A DNA stretch of 64,000 nt. It comes from Paracentrotus lividus (taxonomy: Eukaryota > Echinodermata > Echinoidea > Camarodonta > Echinidae). A program made the translations under genes and the position numbers. This document shows, piece after piece, positions 25,601 through 38,336 of the stretch. The notes under the pieces are model-generated. The model made no database searches. It was not told the origin of the DNA and saw nothing but the letters and a program-made list of their open reading frames with translations. The stretch's first letter is position 1, and the number at the start of each line of letters is the position of its first letter. The stretch lies in the NCBI GenBank assembly GCA_940671915.1, contig CALNVZ010003433.1, positions 13,471,314 to 13,535,313 on the forward strand. Reading direction: 5' to 3'.

Positions 25601-28600
25601 GAACATGTACTTCACAGAAATTTGGCCCATTTGAACGTCAACAGTAGGTAAAAGATGAGATAAAAATGTGAACTAACTATGATCCATAGGTTGCAGTGTT
25701 TTATAATCAAAGACGACCACAATTTGTATAGATCACTTGAATTTCAATAATTTGTTATATAATGATAAATAGATAACATAGCACTGATAATACAATGTGT
25801 CAAAGCGATAAGTGTTGATTGATTACTACATTGATACGATGTACTTAAGATAAAAATCTGTATTCCAATCATAAGCTTGTCAAAAATGTAAAGTCTGTTT
25901 CTTTTTTTCTTTTTATTTCTCCAGGTCGAGGGAGATTCTCCAAAAGAGGGAATATACTGGAAAAAGTATGTTTCAAGTGGAAAAGTCAGAAGACATACAC
26001 AAACTGCTACCCAATCAACGTTCAAACCAAGACAAGATTTTGATGACTTTCAAGAGATGTTTTCTTATGCAAGCGGAGGACACTTATATGACACCCCAAT
26101 AGGGAGAATTGATAGACCTGCCTCACCATTTGATAACTTTGTGACTCCCTCCCAGGCTGGATTCCAAGTCAACCCAGATTGGGGTAGCTACCAAGGGATG
26201 GTGCCTTCGGAGGCTAGCAGAATACAGCCATATGACACCCCTGTGCAGAGAAGTTCCAGACTTGCTCTACCTTTTGAGAACTCAATTGGGACATATCCTC
26301 GGAATCCTTTTCAGACAGAGTTTCAAAGGAGTAATGACAGGAGTACTCCTTTGCAGACGCCACTGTTATATGCTGATAGAAGCCCAGTGTATGCAACTCT
26401 AGCAAGTCAGGTAATCAGGTCTGAGTCAGCTCGTGAAAACCTGTTTTTACCTGCTCAAAACTCTTTCTGTGATCCTTCTGAAGAGAATTGTATAGCTTCA
26501 CCAAGAACAACAGAGAGACAGGGGAATTTTTCTAAAAGCTCAATTGGCAATGTAAGACCAAGGAGCTTCAAACACGGCTCCTTGGTAAGACGTAAACATT
26601 GGTTGCCTGCTTCCTCCAGAAGTTGTTTTTTAGAGGATGAGCCATCGTTTGATGCGACGAATATAGAGGGATCAGACACAAGAATGCACCCTACCTTTTC
26701 AAATGTAGTGCTTGACACTGGTGATTTCCAGACAGGACAAAATTCCAATCCTTTCTCTGTTGATGCAGGATTGCAGGATTTCTTTCCTACGGAACAGTCA
26801 AACGAGTATAGATCATGTAGTCCAACTTTGCCAAGCCTTCAGTCACCATGTGATCTCTTCAGGGTCAATGACAGCCAAAGTCGTTCCTACCAGGCCAATT
26901 GCAGCTGGAGAGACAAGCTTTCACAATCCCCGACTACGAGAAGCCCACCGAGTGTTAGGGAACCAGCTGATGTTGCGCTACCGGAGCCAGATATCATGAG
27001 TCTATACTCGACACAAAGCGCAAAGCCATGTAGGGATGCTGTCCTTGTGAGAGAGAAATACAATGGTTGTTCCTCTTGTCAAAGAGATTCTTCTTGTGAT
27101 ATGTATAACATGCAAGGTCATAGAGAGGATGCTATGAATACTGGTCAGTTTGGGAACCAGTCCCATGGTTGTGACGTAGCGGGGACAGATGAACAGGACT
27201 TGGTAGTGTCTCAAAGTGTTTCAAACAGACCACCTTCAATAAGTGGGATAAATATGTATGATCCTGTAGAGGCAGGCAACAGGCATCATGGTTGGTATGA
27301 TGAAACCCACTCTTCACCACACAACAGTGTTTATGAAGACAGGTGCAACACAGGGGTCCTTGCTACAAGATCATCACCCAAGGTGCTGTCCAATGATGGC
27401 ATACATATTGAAAGCCATAGCCAGCAGTTCCAAAGCGGTGACCAAATCACAAATGTTTTAGAACAGTCTGATTTTGAAGTGAATGTGGAGAGTACTCAAA
27501 CTCCAGATTTGTTTAAAACCCAGCTGGATGATTCAGTTAATGACTGCAACTCCCCTAAAGCAAGCCCCAAAGGCCACACATGTTCAGGATTCATCAGTAT
27601 TTCGCCAGGACCACCTTCTATGGTTCATTCTGGCATCATGACAAATGCATTAGATAATGAAAGAAGACAAGATGGTAGTAAGGCAGTGCGCTCATACGAT
27701 GTCGATGTAGATCAATGTCCAATGAGAAACGTGAATGTTAGTGAACATGTACTGGGCAATGGGAATCAACTGCATCAAACATTAGATCAACATTATGTTA
27801 GTCAAAGTGAGCATGAACAGACATTAGACTTAGGATCAGTACATCATGGTAGACAGTTGACACATGAGAAGCATGAATATAATACCAACATTGATGACAT
27901 CATCACAGACGATGATCTCCTCAGTGGTTTCAATGACAACCAAGTTATAACACAAGAGCTAGAGACTGATGCAGGACAAGCTAGCAATCAGATTAGAGTA
28001 GGGACACCCCAAGACAGTTTAGACGTAGGACAAATAGCTTTGCAAGGTACCTAGTTAAAGTATTTTCTTAGAAGGTAGAGTGTCCCCATTTTTCCATTTT
28101 GGTTTCATAATTTTTCTTTCATTATGTCGGGAATCTTTTCTTTTTTCTTCTTTTTTTCTTTTTTTTTAATTTCTTTTTTTGCTTATATCTATCAAAAATT
28201 CCATCTGGCCAGCTGTCCCCTGAATATTTATACCAATATTGTGATTTATTACAGACTTGATTGTGAAATGGAATGCTTATAATGAATGAAGACTGAGAAT
28301 TTCATTCTGTTTTCCTATCTTTTCCAGTAGCTAGATGGAAAAGAATGAACATTTGATCAAGAGTAAATTTGTGATGTATCCATGTTATACATCATAATCT
28401 TTGATTTTTCATTTCAACTATACAGATAGAAATGCATTTCCCTTAAAATGTAGGAATAATGTTTTTTTTTTTTTTTAATGGAATTATTTATTCTCTCAGG
28501 TAACATAAGAGGAAACATGCCTTCTCTGCATCATCTACACAAAGTTCACCAGCCTAAAGGACAAGGTTTCATTGGAAAGAGTGGTTCCCAAACACAACCA

Positions 28601-31600
28601 GGAGATACCCTAACAAGAGGAACGGGTGGAAGAGAGAGGAGAGAAGTGAAGAAGGGGTTCAGGACACCAGTCTCGTCAATGTCAAGTGTGAGTAGAACTA
28701 GAAGAGGGATTATAATCAATAAGTCATTTATGTGGCGCCATTTATTTATTAATCATTGTTTTTTGGAACTTCTGAGAGACACAAGGAAAGAGAAAAGTGA
28801 AACTGCTGAAACATACTTCATTTATTTTTTATGCATAAGGTGTCATGTAAGAGGGAAGATGATTATTTTTTTTTATATATTGTGTTTCTTTTCCAAAAAA
28901 ACTTATGTTTACTAAGTAAGTTAATTCAAGGTAGCAATTTGTTTGTGTGAATGAAGTTTAGATATCCTCCTGTATCCGTGCATGAAATATGAATAGTAAT
29001 AGTAAGTTATAATTGCATCAAATAGAAATGGAGAAGCAGAGCTTTCCATGTATATTTCATCAAAGAAATAATTTATTATAATAGGGTACAATGAAATCTG
29101 GTATTTAATCATCGGACACGCACAGTTACAAGTAAAACACACTAGGTCTTTTTGCTGAATATATTTGTAACATAAATACATTTGACCCATGCAATGTTGG
29201 GTGCAATGGTATAAGAAAAATGGCTTTTCATAAAGAATCTATTTATTTAGCTTATCTGCAGAACAACAAGCATGAAATTATCGTTTTGTTTTAGTGTAAA
29301 CTAAACAAATTTATCAAGATTTTGATTTAACAGTATTCATGTACAGTATACTCTACTCTCCTACCTACTATTAATACTTCCCCTATTTTCGTAACAGTTT
29401 GGATTGCGTGGTGAACTCAGTTTCCCTGCTGCAGACACAGTTCACAGTGGATCAATACCTCAGAGAGGGATCGTGATACCAATCTCCTTTCCTAATGCGA
29501 CCAGTTACAAGCAGATTATGACAGAGGCTGTTAAAGGTAAAGTATGGTAGTTCCCTATCCAAAGAATGGTATGTGCTCTAAGAGAAGAACACGTATTGGG
29601 GGCTGAGGTGCATTTTTTGAAAGCGAAGGGGTTGAGCTAAAGATGGGGGGAGAGCAGGGGCTGAGCTGAAGATGGGGGGGGGGGAGCAGGGGGCTGAACT
29701 GGCCACCCAGCTAACAAATAATTTTAAAAAATAATAAATTTAGAAATGGAATAATGTTGGCACAAGTTCATTTAGGTCTTTATGCATGGCCTGTGGAACA
29801 TAATGTGTTCACCTTTTTTCCCCCCTTATCAACAGAGTATCTTAACATCCTCCTCCATGAGCTCTCCCATCGCTACCACTCCACCCTGGAGAAGGCTGAC
29901 ATCACATCATACACCAAAGCCCACCGAAGAGGGGATTCCCCACAGGTGGCTGGTGGAGGGGGAAATCCCCCATGCAAGCATGGCCAGCCTGCTAAGATGG
30001 TATGCGTCAAAAAGGATGGGCCTAACAAGGGCAGGATGTTTTATGCTTGTAATAACCAACGCGAGAACCAGTGTAAGGTAAGGGGTTAGTCGTTTGTTAA
30101 TTTAATCCAGTTTAGACCTTGGACCTGTGTCATTGTTGTTTGCTTACTTTGGTTTATTAGTCTAATTTTGATCTAGAATACTATTTAGTTTTAACAGGCC
30201 TTACCTGCCATGATAATTAAGCTTTTGCTTTGCTTGTTTATCTGGTTCGACTATTCTGAGCTGTAGCATTATTATTACCTTAGCCGTAGCCAAGCTAACG
30301 TGAAAATGTCCTCAAGTACTCAATGAATTTCTTTATACTGGAGCATGTGCAGGTTACTTAATGACTGTGTATTGTAATTGAAATATTGTCAGTTCCTAAT
30401 TTCTGTTTATTGTATAGGGTGACCAGCTGGCAGCTCAGGAAACAAAACCTTGCAGAAGAGATCCAAAATGGACTCTGTTACTGACTGATAACCTATGTTA
30501 TGTCTTTTCTGTTCTTTCTCTAAGTTCTTTGTCTGGGCAGACCAGCTTGCATCGCAGGAATCAAATAATCCTACCCAAACCTCACAGACGAGATCCAAAA
30601 TTACTCTTCACAACGCAGAGAGTATTGAGGCGTTTAATAGATCCAAAGTGGACTCTGTTACTGAGATAACTTATGTTTTTGCCTGTCATTTTGACAGTTC
30701 TTTGTTTGGGCACACCAGCTTGCTTCCCAGACATCTAATAATCCTAGTCCCCAAATCAAAGATTACTCTTGGGTCTTCACAGTGCAGAAAGTATTGAGAA
30801 GTTACAGAGATTACTCATGTCTTTTCTGTTCTTTTTGACAGTTCTTTGTATGGGCAGACCAGGTTGCATCACAGGCATCAAATAATCCTAATCCTAATTC
30901 TAGTACCCAACCCTCACAGACAAGATCCAAGATTACACTTCACAATGCAGAGAGTATTGAGAAGTTTGCCAGGACTAATCAGATTCATCTATACTGTGAG
31001 AGCCAGTTGAGTCGTAGAGGCAGCCTGAATGAAGGAATGTTAGGCTCTGCACCGGTAAGCATTCACTAATGAACATTATTCTCACACCCACTGGGCCGAT
31101 TTTGAACCAGCCACTCACTTGCTCTTCAAGGAAATGTAATATTTGATTCTTTTGGGTCAGTCTCATCAGTGTGCAATAGGTACAGATCACTGATACAACA
31201 AGATTTTATTTGTTACAAAGCAATTGTCATGGTCCAGTTGAAAAAAAAAACTTTTTTTCTTTGGTATAACAAAGTATTTTGATTGGTCCTGACCACCTTG
31301 TCACTAGTACCAAAAGTAACTTTCTATCCAGTCATCCTATGTTTATGGCAAGTGGATATTCTAATTCTGGAAAGGCTTGCAGACATTCGTATAAAGCAAA
31401 AGTCTCTCAATATAATGAATTGTAATGGAAACAATGTTTGTTAACAACACAATTAAAAAAAAAAAATCTTTTGCTGTATTTAGGTGAGATAATTTTGTTC
31501 TCTATTATTATTTCTTTGTCTGGAAAGCAGTGCTTGTCACATCACTTATTATAAATAGTTAATTAAAAAGATAATAAAGGACACTGATACTTAATATTAT

Positions 31601-34600
31601 TGTCAGGTATAGCTAGCATGAGCCCTGTGTTAATGTATTATTTTTATTTGACTTTAGGCCTGGGTTAAGAAGTACAGAGCACAGAAACTAAATAATACTA
31701 CCAAGAAGCTGTACATCAAGCTACATAGGAAAGAACTTTCGTCTACTTATGGCAAAGGTATGTCCAACTGGTTATGAAGAGCAAGGTCATTAGCTAACCA
31801 TACAGATACAAAAATCCAGTATGTTGCTGATAAGACAACCAAGAAATTAGAGGGGGTGGTAGAAATTTCTCTAAATTGATGTCATTGATTTCCGCAGCAG
31901 TGATTTAATGTAATTTGTTTACTAGGATGTACTTTATTGCAATACCAGAGTTATCTCTAGCTTGGAAACTAGAGTTTCAAAATTCTAGCAACTTTATGGT
32001 GGTTTTGAGGCCACACATGTATGGGTGATGACAGATTTTTTTGTGTTCTTGACTTACATGTACATGCCAGATATATTTGACTTCAGAATTTTTTGTTTTG
32101 CAGGACAATGAAATTCTCTGTATTACAATACATAATCTAGATTCGGTTCATAAAAAATATATATATAAAAATAATCAAAATTCAACAATTAAAAAAAAAA
32201 ATGGATTGTAATTCCAGATGACCTGTGGATCATTAGTAAGGATTTGACCTTTGACCCAACCAGTTCATTCATTGCTAAGAGCATGTTCCATGGGCCGTCT
32301 TCATCCAACGAGATTGAGATTGAACCTCTTACTGGATACTCACCCTCTAACTGGTCTTCTGAAGGTAAGAACCCTTCTTTGTTTGTAAAAGGGAATCTAT
32401 TGAAGTGGGAAAGATGAAGAATTTTATTGTGAGCTTTTCTGTTATTTCAATGTTATTTAGGAAGAATATCATAGTAAAAAGGTCCACTGTGAAGGATTGC
32501 TCTTCAATTGCCCTAAAAGTCATAATATGACACAAAATATACCCAAACAGCTGAAATGTTCGGGACCCAACATTTTTGTGTTGCATTTTCTGTGTAAGTG
32601 CATGTGACTCTAAGCAAAAATAGGTTAATTTCCTGTCATTTTGACGATTCCAAAACCTTAAATCACACAATGATGCTTAGGTAAACTGTTATCAACCTAT
32701 CCAAAGCACTTTTATACAGTGTCTTCCACATTTTAATCTCATCACCATAACAATAATTTCACTTTAACCCTTGAACTAAGTTTGTTAAGGATGTGTCACA
32801 CATGTCTGGATAGGAATACAAACAAAACTTTTTCCTTTATGCAGCTCTCACACTTATGGAATGGATATTAATTTTTAGCATCTCTTGATATCTGTCAAAG
32901 CGGCCAGAAAACTTTGCGCATGCATGAATTTTTTTTAGTCTCTATGTCAGACAACGCCTGACGATGAACGTCAATCAAACATTTTTAAAATAACATGGTG
33001 TGCAGCTTTAATGGAAATTTACCAATGTTAAAAATTGGCATACATTCTTCAAGTGTGCAACTGTAAAACAAATATCCAAAAGAACCATCCTTTTCTTGTA
33101 TGTTGGTCCATCGGGTCATGTGTGACATGGCAATTATCAAAGGCATATTTGCTGGAATCTCGGTCATTGACTGAATACTTATCTTACTTTCAATACTTTT
33201 TAGTGATAATGGTAACAATGAAGCTATGAATTTCATCTAGTGCTTATAAAACATAAGGTGCTAGAGGGACGTTAGTATTACCTGGGTTTTAGCTAGGTCA
33301 CCTAGTTTTTATTTTACAATATTCAATGCATTCTTTCCTCACCCGGAAGGGGCAAATATCTTGCCGTAGGACATTAGAAAGCCAGATTTACAGCCCATGA
33401 ACTTTGCATCTCTATTCATGTGTTTTGAACAACAAAACATTTCGGCCATTTTCTGTGCATGTCCCTGGCATGTGCGATATGTTTTTGATTCGTATTTGAT
33501 TTCAGATATTTTTTCTAAACCTTATACATGCACATAAAGATTGAAGCTTAGTATAAGCAATTAATTTTCTGATATATGTACATATATATACATGTATATT
33601 GTATATCTCTGATTTGTTGATTTGATAGATTCTGTATATGGAGTATTGGCTTGCAATGCTAGCTCTGAGCTGACATGTCTTGATAATCTTCAGGAATATG
33701 TCAACCCAAGAACATTCCCCATCCTACCTCATCTTATCAGCTGGTATGTATCTATCTACTTATTTCCACATTTGTTTGTTATTAACTCTTTGCCTGCCAA
33801 GTTCGACTATAGTCACAATTGTACTTATTTACTATACAATCGTAATAATTCATTTTTTCTTTAATGGCTGGGCCAAAAGATTTGAAAATCACTGATAATG
33901 CTACTACCGGGTCTGCTGCATAATTTCTCGTAGTTCATACTAAGCAAATATTGTTATACTATTTTTGATAATAAAAGAGAAAAGTCTTCTTTTTTATGCT
34001 TAAAATTAATGTGGTGGGCAAAGAGTTAATTAATTCTTCCTATGTATTATTTTATTTACAGTGTATATTAATGGTGAACAACTTTCATTCAACTCAATTT
34101 GATTTAGTCTTTTCTTTAAAATTTTCTTACCTGAAAGTTGAACTTATATGTAGAAGTAATACAAGAAAAGTTAATGATAGCCAAGTTAAGCTCAGCTAAG
34201 CTAGCTGCAATTGATGAAAGTAGCTGTGTGTTACAAAAAATTATTATTATAACCCAAAGATATTACTGTAGAAAATTATATTTCAAGTGTGTATTCAGAA
34301 AATAGTTATTAAGTACAATTTCTTTGTATATGCTACATGTATGTGATTAAAATTCACCTATTTCTTGAAAATAAGACACAGAGTTCTCGATGAATAGTTA
34401 AACAATGGGTTTATTGATTTTTAAAAAAGGAAGAAAAATAATATGACAGTAATCCCAGTCTGAGGTAGAAACCCATTGAATTTGCGGAGTACAAAAATCT
34501 GATAAATTACACTGTATATTACATTGCATCAATATAAACATGTGTAATATTAAAATATAATGCAGTAAAAGTTTCAACGTTTTGTGATGGATACATTTAT

Positions 34601-35867
34601 ATTACAGTGAACCTGACCAGAATCCAATCTTCAGTGGTCCTGCCTTTGTGAAACCATCAAGATCATGCCAGCTTAACCTCCCTGCATCACAAATTGTAAG
34701 TTAATGCTAAATGTATTTGGGTGTTTGTTACCAGCGTTACAAAAGATACATGCACTGTTTATCATTTTTAGATGGATTTAATAGAAATGGAATAATAACT
34801 TAATTTGTCTTGTGCATAAGTCACATCTGAATACGAAACCAAGTTCAAGTTTATTCCACTCAAAAAGAATGCACTGTATACAAAAAGAATGCATGTGATC
34901 ATTACATATAAGTCCATGTACGTAGAACATAAATTAAAAACGGTTCTAAATCAATATCGTACTACAAATAACAATTGAATTGAATTGAATTGAATTGAAT
35001 TTATTCATTAACAACAACAATAACAACAACAATATCTTCGTACAATGGTGAATACAGGTACAGAATACATTGGCATGGATACAATGATTACAATACAAAG
35101 TGTTGGAGATATAAAATAGGTAGATATAAAAGAATATAGTTGTTAATAGGAACCAGAAGGTAGCACATGTGCTAGTCGAGCCTGGCCCCCCAGTCTAAGT
35201 ATTATTTGGGCAAAAAACAAACAAACAAAACTATTATGTACAAATTAATCTAAAACTACTTCTCTAAAGTTTATAGACTAGAATGAATTATTAGATGCAT
35301 TATAATAATAATAACAAAAAATAAGTCAAAACATGATTACATAAGCTTAATTTAGCAGTAAATAACTCGACAGGAGATTACGAAATGAATTTCTGCTTTT
35401 TTTCTCTGTTATATAATAATTAAATAATATAGAAATCGAGGAGTCAGCAAAAGCCCATGCCTTTTTGAGACTACATGTAGGTCTTAAATTGAGTTATAAA
35501 CATAAAAAAATATGCATCTAAGTCAATATATACAAGTATTTGTTACGATCTCTAATGCAGGTCATCATTATGAAGGAATTATAATTGTCACATGATTGGT
35601 CTTTAATATATAAAATACTTTGCCAAGTCAAGTCTAAGCCTGTATGGGTATTTTCCTATGTCATGTTCCTAAATTCTAAAATCCCATTGTATACTATTTC
35701 CTTTGCAGACGGAGCTCGTTGAAGATACCATTAGACTGTACCACTTGAACCCAGATCAATCAGCAGCTTTAGAGCAGGTAGCAACCATGGTGACAGGAGG
35801 GAATGCTCCTGTTACTCTCATCCATGGTAAATTATACTACACTGTGTACACTTTCATCCTCTATCCT

Positions 35868-35911
<44 letters not shown>

Positions 35912-38304
35912 ACCCCCTCTGTTCCTCTTACATGTACTTTGCCCTTCCATTCTGCAACAGTGGAAGGAAGAGTTACCTGTATGTCCATTCATACATATCG
36001 GCTTTCATCCCTACTCTCTACCTCTCTCTATCACTCCATGTCTACCTCCCCCACAAACCTCCTGTCCTTCCTTCTTTCATCAATTCCTTTTTGCCTCTTG
36101 CTCTGCCCCTCAACTTTCCCCTTCCTCTCTCTCTCTCTCACTTATTTTCTATATTTTGATTATTTTCTTAAAATTTTGATTATCCTTCCTCCTCCATGGT
36201 CAAAATGTTCCAGCTGAGCAAGAAGAGATTTGATGTCAAGGAAATGGATCAAAGGTCATAATACCTCAGTTTATTTCCTTCTCCCTCTTGCCCTCTTGGC
36301 GATTCTTTAATCTGTCTTCAGGTGTGTTTGAAGCTGTAAAGAATTCCCTTTAAACAGTCATATGCCTAGTAACATAAAGTTACACCTGATTTTTTCTTGG
36401 TGGCCTCATCATAGACAGTGTGCTCCAAAGTTGTTGATCTTAATCCTAACCCTAGCCTTAACCCTAATCTTAATCATATCCTAATCCTAATACATGACTG
36501 TACCTGCACTCCAAATGAGGCTACCAAGATAAAATCAGTCACAATTTTTGATCGATCGTAAGTCTTTATGTTACAGGGCAATGGTCTTGCTATTGGTCAA
36601 AATGTGTAAGCTGAGTGAGAACAGATTAGATGTCAATCTAAAGTCATAATACCTCAGTCTATTCCTTTCTCGCTCTTTTGGCTTTTCTTTATTCAGGTGT
36701 GTTTGGAGCTGGTAGGAGCTACATTTTGGCTGTCATGGTCTTGCTATTGGTCAAACTGTATAAGCTGAATCACGAAAATGTATCGATGGTCATAATACCT
36801 CAGTCTATCCCTCTATCTCTCTCTCTCTCTCCCTCTCTTGTTTCCTTGGCTTTTCTTTATTCAGGTGTATTTGGCGCAGGAAAGAGCTACCTGTTGGCAG
36901 TCATGGTCTTGCTATTGGTCAAGCTGTTCCAGCAGAGTGAGGAGAGAGAGACTAGGGGTCAAGACGTTAGTGGATGGAAGGTTCTCATTGCGTCCACTAC
37001 CAATGTAGCAGTAGATAGGATACTCTTGGGGTAAGCATTTACAGATGTAATAATAGAATGAACAATAGTGAACAAATATACAGACTTTGAGCAAGGATGG
37101 GTAAATCTCTTTCTTGAAGGGCTTTAGCCCGAACTACAAATATCGATAGCTCAGATAAATTAGTTATCCTGACAATCAGTGATCAACAAACTTTCAATGA
37201 TGGATATAAGTATGTTTTTAAATCACTGATCATACACTAAATGGTAAATCTATGCAAATATCTTGTTTTGTACATATTATTATTGAAAATATCTCTTTAT
37301 CAATAAATATCAGTAAAAATACAAGCATTTATTTCGCTTGTTATTTCTTGCAACGCAGATTTGTTTTTGTTATTTTTTTTTTATCTACATTTTGCTGAAT
37401 GTCAACTCACTTTCTACCATAAATTCTATTAATATTGATGACATCATGTATTGCTTATTTTCGCAGACTTCTTGAACTGGGATTTGAAGATTTTATCAGA
37501 GTTGGCAGCCTAAGAAAGATAGCCAAACCTGTCCTACCATACAGGTAAGTGTATCTCTACCTCAATTCTTGACTGTCTCTGTCTCTCTGATGCTTCTCGA
37601 TTACCCCGTCCTCGTATCCTCTTTATCTCTCTCTTTCTCCTCTCTATTCTGCTCACTCCTTCTTGTGTCTCTTATCTACAATGCCTCTCCTCTCTATTCT
37701 CAATTTAATTCCTCTGTATCCTTGCTTTGCTTTTTTTCTTGCTCTGTGCACTTTACTTTTGCTGCTCATATATAGAAGCATGAAAGAACCATTTGAAAAC
37801 TTTCAATGGCAATTATATATTATATTGGCAACTGGATTTGTTAAATTACTGATTTACAGCAATAAATCAACATTCCAATCTATTCTGCTAGTTGACTCGA
37901 CTATGCAAACCATTTAGGGGTCAAATAGTGTTCTTTTTGGTTATACCCTATCATGAATTTACGATATAAATGAATGATTCTCTTGCAGCGTTCATGCCTC
38001 GGACAAAGAGAACCAGGAGATGAAAGAACTTCAGGAGATGTTGAAGGGAGACCTTACTCTCAATGAAAAGCAGCATGTTAGGAGAAGCATAGAGAGACAG
38101 AGACTCGGAAAGAACAAGGAGATGCTGTCAAAGGTCAAGGTCATAGGGGTCACGTGTGCAGCTTGTAGCTTCCCGTGCATCAAGAATCTGACCTTCCCAG
38201 TGAGTTGATAAACATTTGAGCAATGAAGCTGATGAAGATGGTGATGAAGTTGATGATGGTGTTGATGATATTGATAATTTTGGTGATGTTGATGATGATG
38301 ATGT

Positions 38305-38336
<32 letters not shown>

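Noticed and set aside
36430-36500. CCTAACCCTA-type words considered as interstitial telomere sequence
   Set aside because: Too irregular (CCTAACCCTAGCCTTAACCC and CCTAATCC variants); more likely a simple degenerate repeat.
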